Assembly (NCBI GenBank): GCA_947446835.1
Contig: CANFHS010000090.1
Coordinates: 1 to 8,941 of the forward strand
DNA from: Bacteriovoracaceae bacterium
GTDB taxonomy: Bacteria; Bdellovibrionota; UBA1018
Direction: 5' to 3'
Length of the DNA: 8,941 bases
Shown here piece by piece: positions 7,913-8,941 of the stretch. Below the pieces are notes generated by a model. It made no database searches. It was given only the letters and a program-made list of their open reading frames with translations, and was not told where the DNA came from. The translations under genes and the position numbers were made by a program. How positions within the stretch are numbered: the stretch's first letter is position 1; the number at the start of each line of letters is the position of its first letter.

Positions 7913-8794
7913 ATGCTCATGGAAACGCCGACCGCCCAGACCGAACCCCAGATCAACGAATCCCAGACGACCGATCGGTTCAACTGGCCCGGCGCGATTT
8001 TCCTGATCGGCTTGCCGATCCTGACCATTCCCCTGGCGATCTGGTCGGTGCAGCTGCACGGCTTCACGCTTTTCGATGGCCTGCTCATGTTTGCCCTTTG
8101 GGGGCTCGGCGGGATCTCCATCACGGCGGGCTACCACCGGTATTTCGCCCACAAGACCTACCAGTGCAGCCCGATCGTCCGGGCGTTCTACCTGGCGTTT
8201 GGTGGCATGACGGTGCAGAACTCGGCCCTGATCTGGGCCTCCGACCACCGCTTTCATCACCAGTTCCAGGACACCGACGGCGACCCGTACAGCATCAATC
8301 GCGGCTTCTTCTGGGCCCACATGGGCTGGATGCTTCGTGCCAATCCTGAAGCGCGTCCGTTCTCGAACGCCCTGGACCTGCAGAAGGACCGGGCGGTCAT
8401 GTGGCAGCACAGGAATTACGCCCTGGTCATCCTGGTCATGAACTTCCTGCTGCCCACCCTGATCGGTGCGCTGGTGGGCCGCCCGCTGGAAGGCCTGGTC
8501 TGGGGCGGTCTGGCGCGCATGTTCATTTTCCACCAGAGCACGTTTCTGGTGAACTCGGCGGCCCACACCTTTGGCCGCAAGACCTTCAGCGCCAAGAATA
8601 CCGCGCGCGACAACGAACTCGTGGCGCTGCTGACCTTCGGCGAAGGCCACCACAGCTTCCACCACGCGTTCCCCACCGATCATCGCATCGGCTACCGCTG
8701 GTTCCACTACGACCCGGGCAAGTGGCTCATCCGCAGCCTGAAAGCCCTTGGCCTGGCTTCGGACCTGAAGCTGCACCCCAAAGCCCCGGCGTGA
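7913..8794 (+). CDS. Membrane fatty-acid desaturase (acyl-CoA/acyl-lipid delta-9 type)
   Basis: Integral-membrane di-iron enzyme expected to add a cis double bond to saturated acyl chains, adjusting membrane fluidity. From ATG 7913 it has 293 residues. All three histidine boxes are present: HRYFAH (75-80, HxxxxH), HRFHH (112-116, in the SDHRFHHQFQDTDGDP context of delta-9 enzymes), and HHSFHH (246-251, HxxHH). The extra conserved His218 in NSAAH is also there. Hydrophobic helix pairs lie around 27-72, 88-108, 168-190 and 196-215. Start: ATG 7913 has a weak GAAAG 7 nt upstream; ATG 7919 is possible; TTG at 7877 would add an unlikely N-terminus and sits 2 nt from its ribosome site. An electron donor (ferredoxin or flavoprotein) is not coded nearby. 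It converges on the peptidase gene. Confidence 0.95.
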   Translation: MLMETPTAQTEPQINESQTTDRFNWPGAIFLIGLPILTIPLAIWSVQLHGFTLFDGLLMFALWGLGGISITAGYHRYFAHKTYQCSPIVRAFYLAFGGMTVQNSALIWASDHRFHHQFQDTDGDPYSINRGFFWAHMGWMLRANPEARPFSNALDLQKDRAVMWQHRNYALVILVMNFLLPTLIGALVGRPLEGLVWGGLARMFIFHQSTFLVNSAAHTFGRKTFSAKNTARDNELVALLTFGEGHHSFHHAFPTDHRIGYRWFHYDPGKWLIRSLKALGLASDLKLHPKAPA

Positions 8795-8800
8795 GCCGGA

Positions 8801-8819
8801 TCGCTCACTTCAGGAGCGA
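8801..8819. repeat. Short inverted repeat between convergent genes
   Basis: TCGCTC (8801-8806) and GAGCGA (8814-8819) flank a 7-nt loop, just after the desaturase stop and across the stop of the minus-strand gene. It could act as a shared two-way terminator, but the stem is only 6 bp and neither side has a T-run, so support is weak. Confidence 0.25.
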
Positions 8820-8941
8820 CTTCAGGTATTCCTTCAGCCAACGCAAGCGCTCCGCATAGGCGCGAAGTTCGAGCGTCTCGGACTCGGTGTGCATGCCATC
8901 GCCCCAGGGCCCCAAGCCCACGAGCAGCGACATGCCTGTCG
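8805..8941 (-). CDS. M20-family metallopeptidase, C-terminal fragment (5' part outside the window)
   Basis: Only the last 44 codons are present, read on the minus strand to a TGA at 8807-8805. The translation includes LLVGLGPWGDGMHTESETLE followed by a helix rich in Leu, Arg and Lys (ERLRWLKEYLKSLLK). The G-x-G-P-x-G-x-G-x-H-T-E pattern near the C-terminus is typical of M20 zinc peptidases/deacylases such as glutamate carboxypeptidase and PepT/DapE relatives, where this His (8889-8891) is a metal ligand. The exact subfamily and substrate cannot be told from this piece. It is convergent with the desaturase, 10 nt apart. Confidence 0.72.
   Translation of the reverse strand, partial: TGMSLLVGLGPWGDGMHTESETLELRAYAERLRWLKEYLKSLLK

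Overview
The window is about 9 kb of GC-rich bacterial chromosome (strongly GC by eye; composition not computed). It is densely packed and almost entirely coded on the + strand. Exported proteins with Sec signal peptides and a soluble, non-lipoprotein transporter binding protein point to a Gram-negative (diderm) cell. The ferrochelatase has an internal cysteine-rich segment and the style of the genes recalls Acidobacteriota (Holophagae type) or the former Deltaproteobacteria, but that placement is a low-confidence impression. I saw no tRNA, rRNA, CRISPR array, insertion sequence or integrase.

Region 1 (1-6698) is one tight gene train. It starts with the 3' part of ferrochelatase (hemH, last step of heme synthesis) and runs into a complete oligopeptide/dipeptide-type ABC importer: periplasmic binding protein, two permeases and two ATPases. 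Every junction is an overlap of 4-8 nt or a gap of 4 nt, so the six genes very probably form one translationally coupled operon. The binding protein seems to start at a CTG codon overlapping the hemH stop. The second permease is unusually long because a fibronectin-type-III-like domain sits in the periplasmic loop between its first and second membrane helices. As E. coli Dpp is known to carry heme and 5-aminolevulinate as well as dipeptides, the coupling to hemH raises the possibility that this importer serves heme metabolism. That is inference; peptides remain the default substrate.

Region 2 (6699-7912) is looser. A 62-nt gap precedes a small exported heavy-metal-associated (MerP/CopZ-like) protein with a GMHCDSC metal site. 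After it comes a strong imperfect hairpin (7086-7122) that covers both the ribosome binding site and the start codon of the next gene. Two small unrecognised genes follow, joined by an ATGA overlap: a very basic 114-residue protein and a very acidic 121-residue protein. They are the least understood part of the window. The 88-nt gap 7825-7912 holds only a short weak hairpin and no convincing promoter.

Region 3 (7913-8941) holds a membrane fatty-acid (acyl-CoA/acyl-lipid delta-9 type) desaturase with all three histidine boxes. Convergent to it, only 10 nt away, is the 3' end of a minus-strand gene whose C-terminal residues look like an M20-family metallopeptidase.
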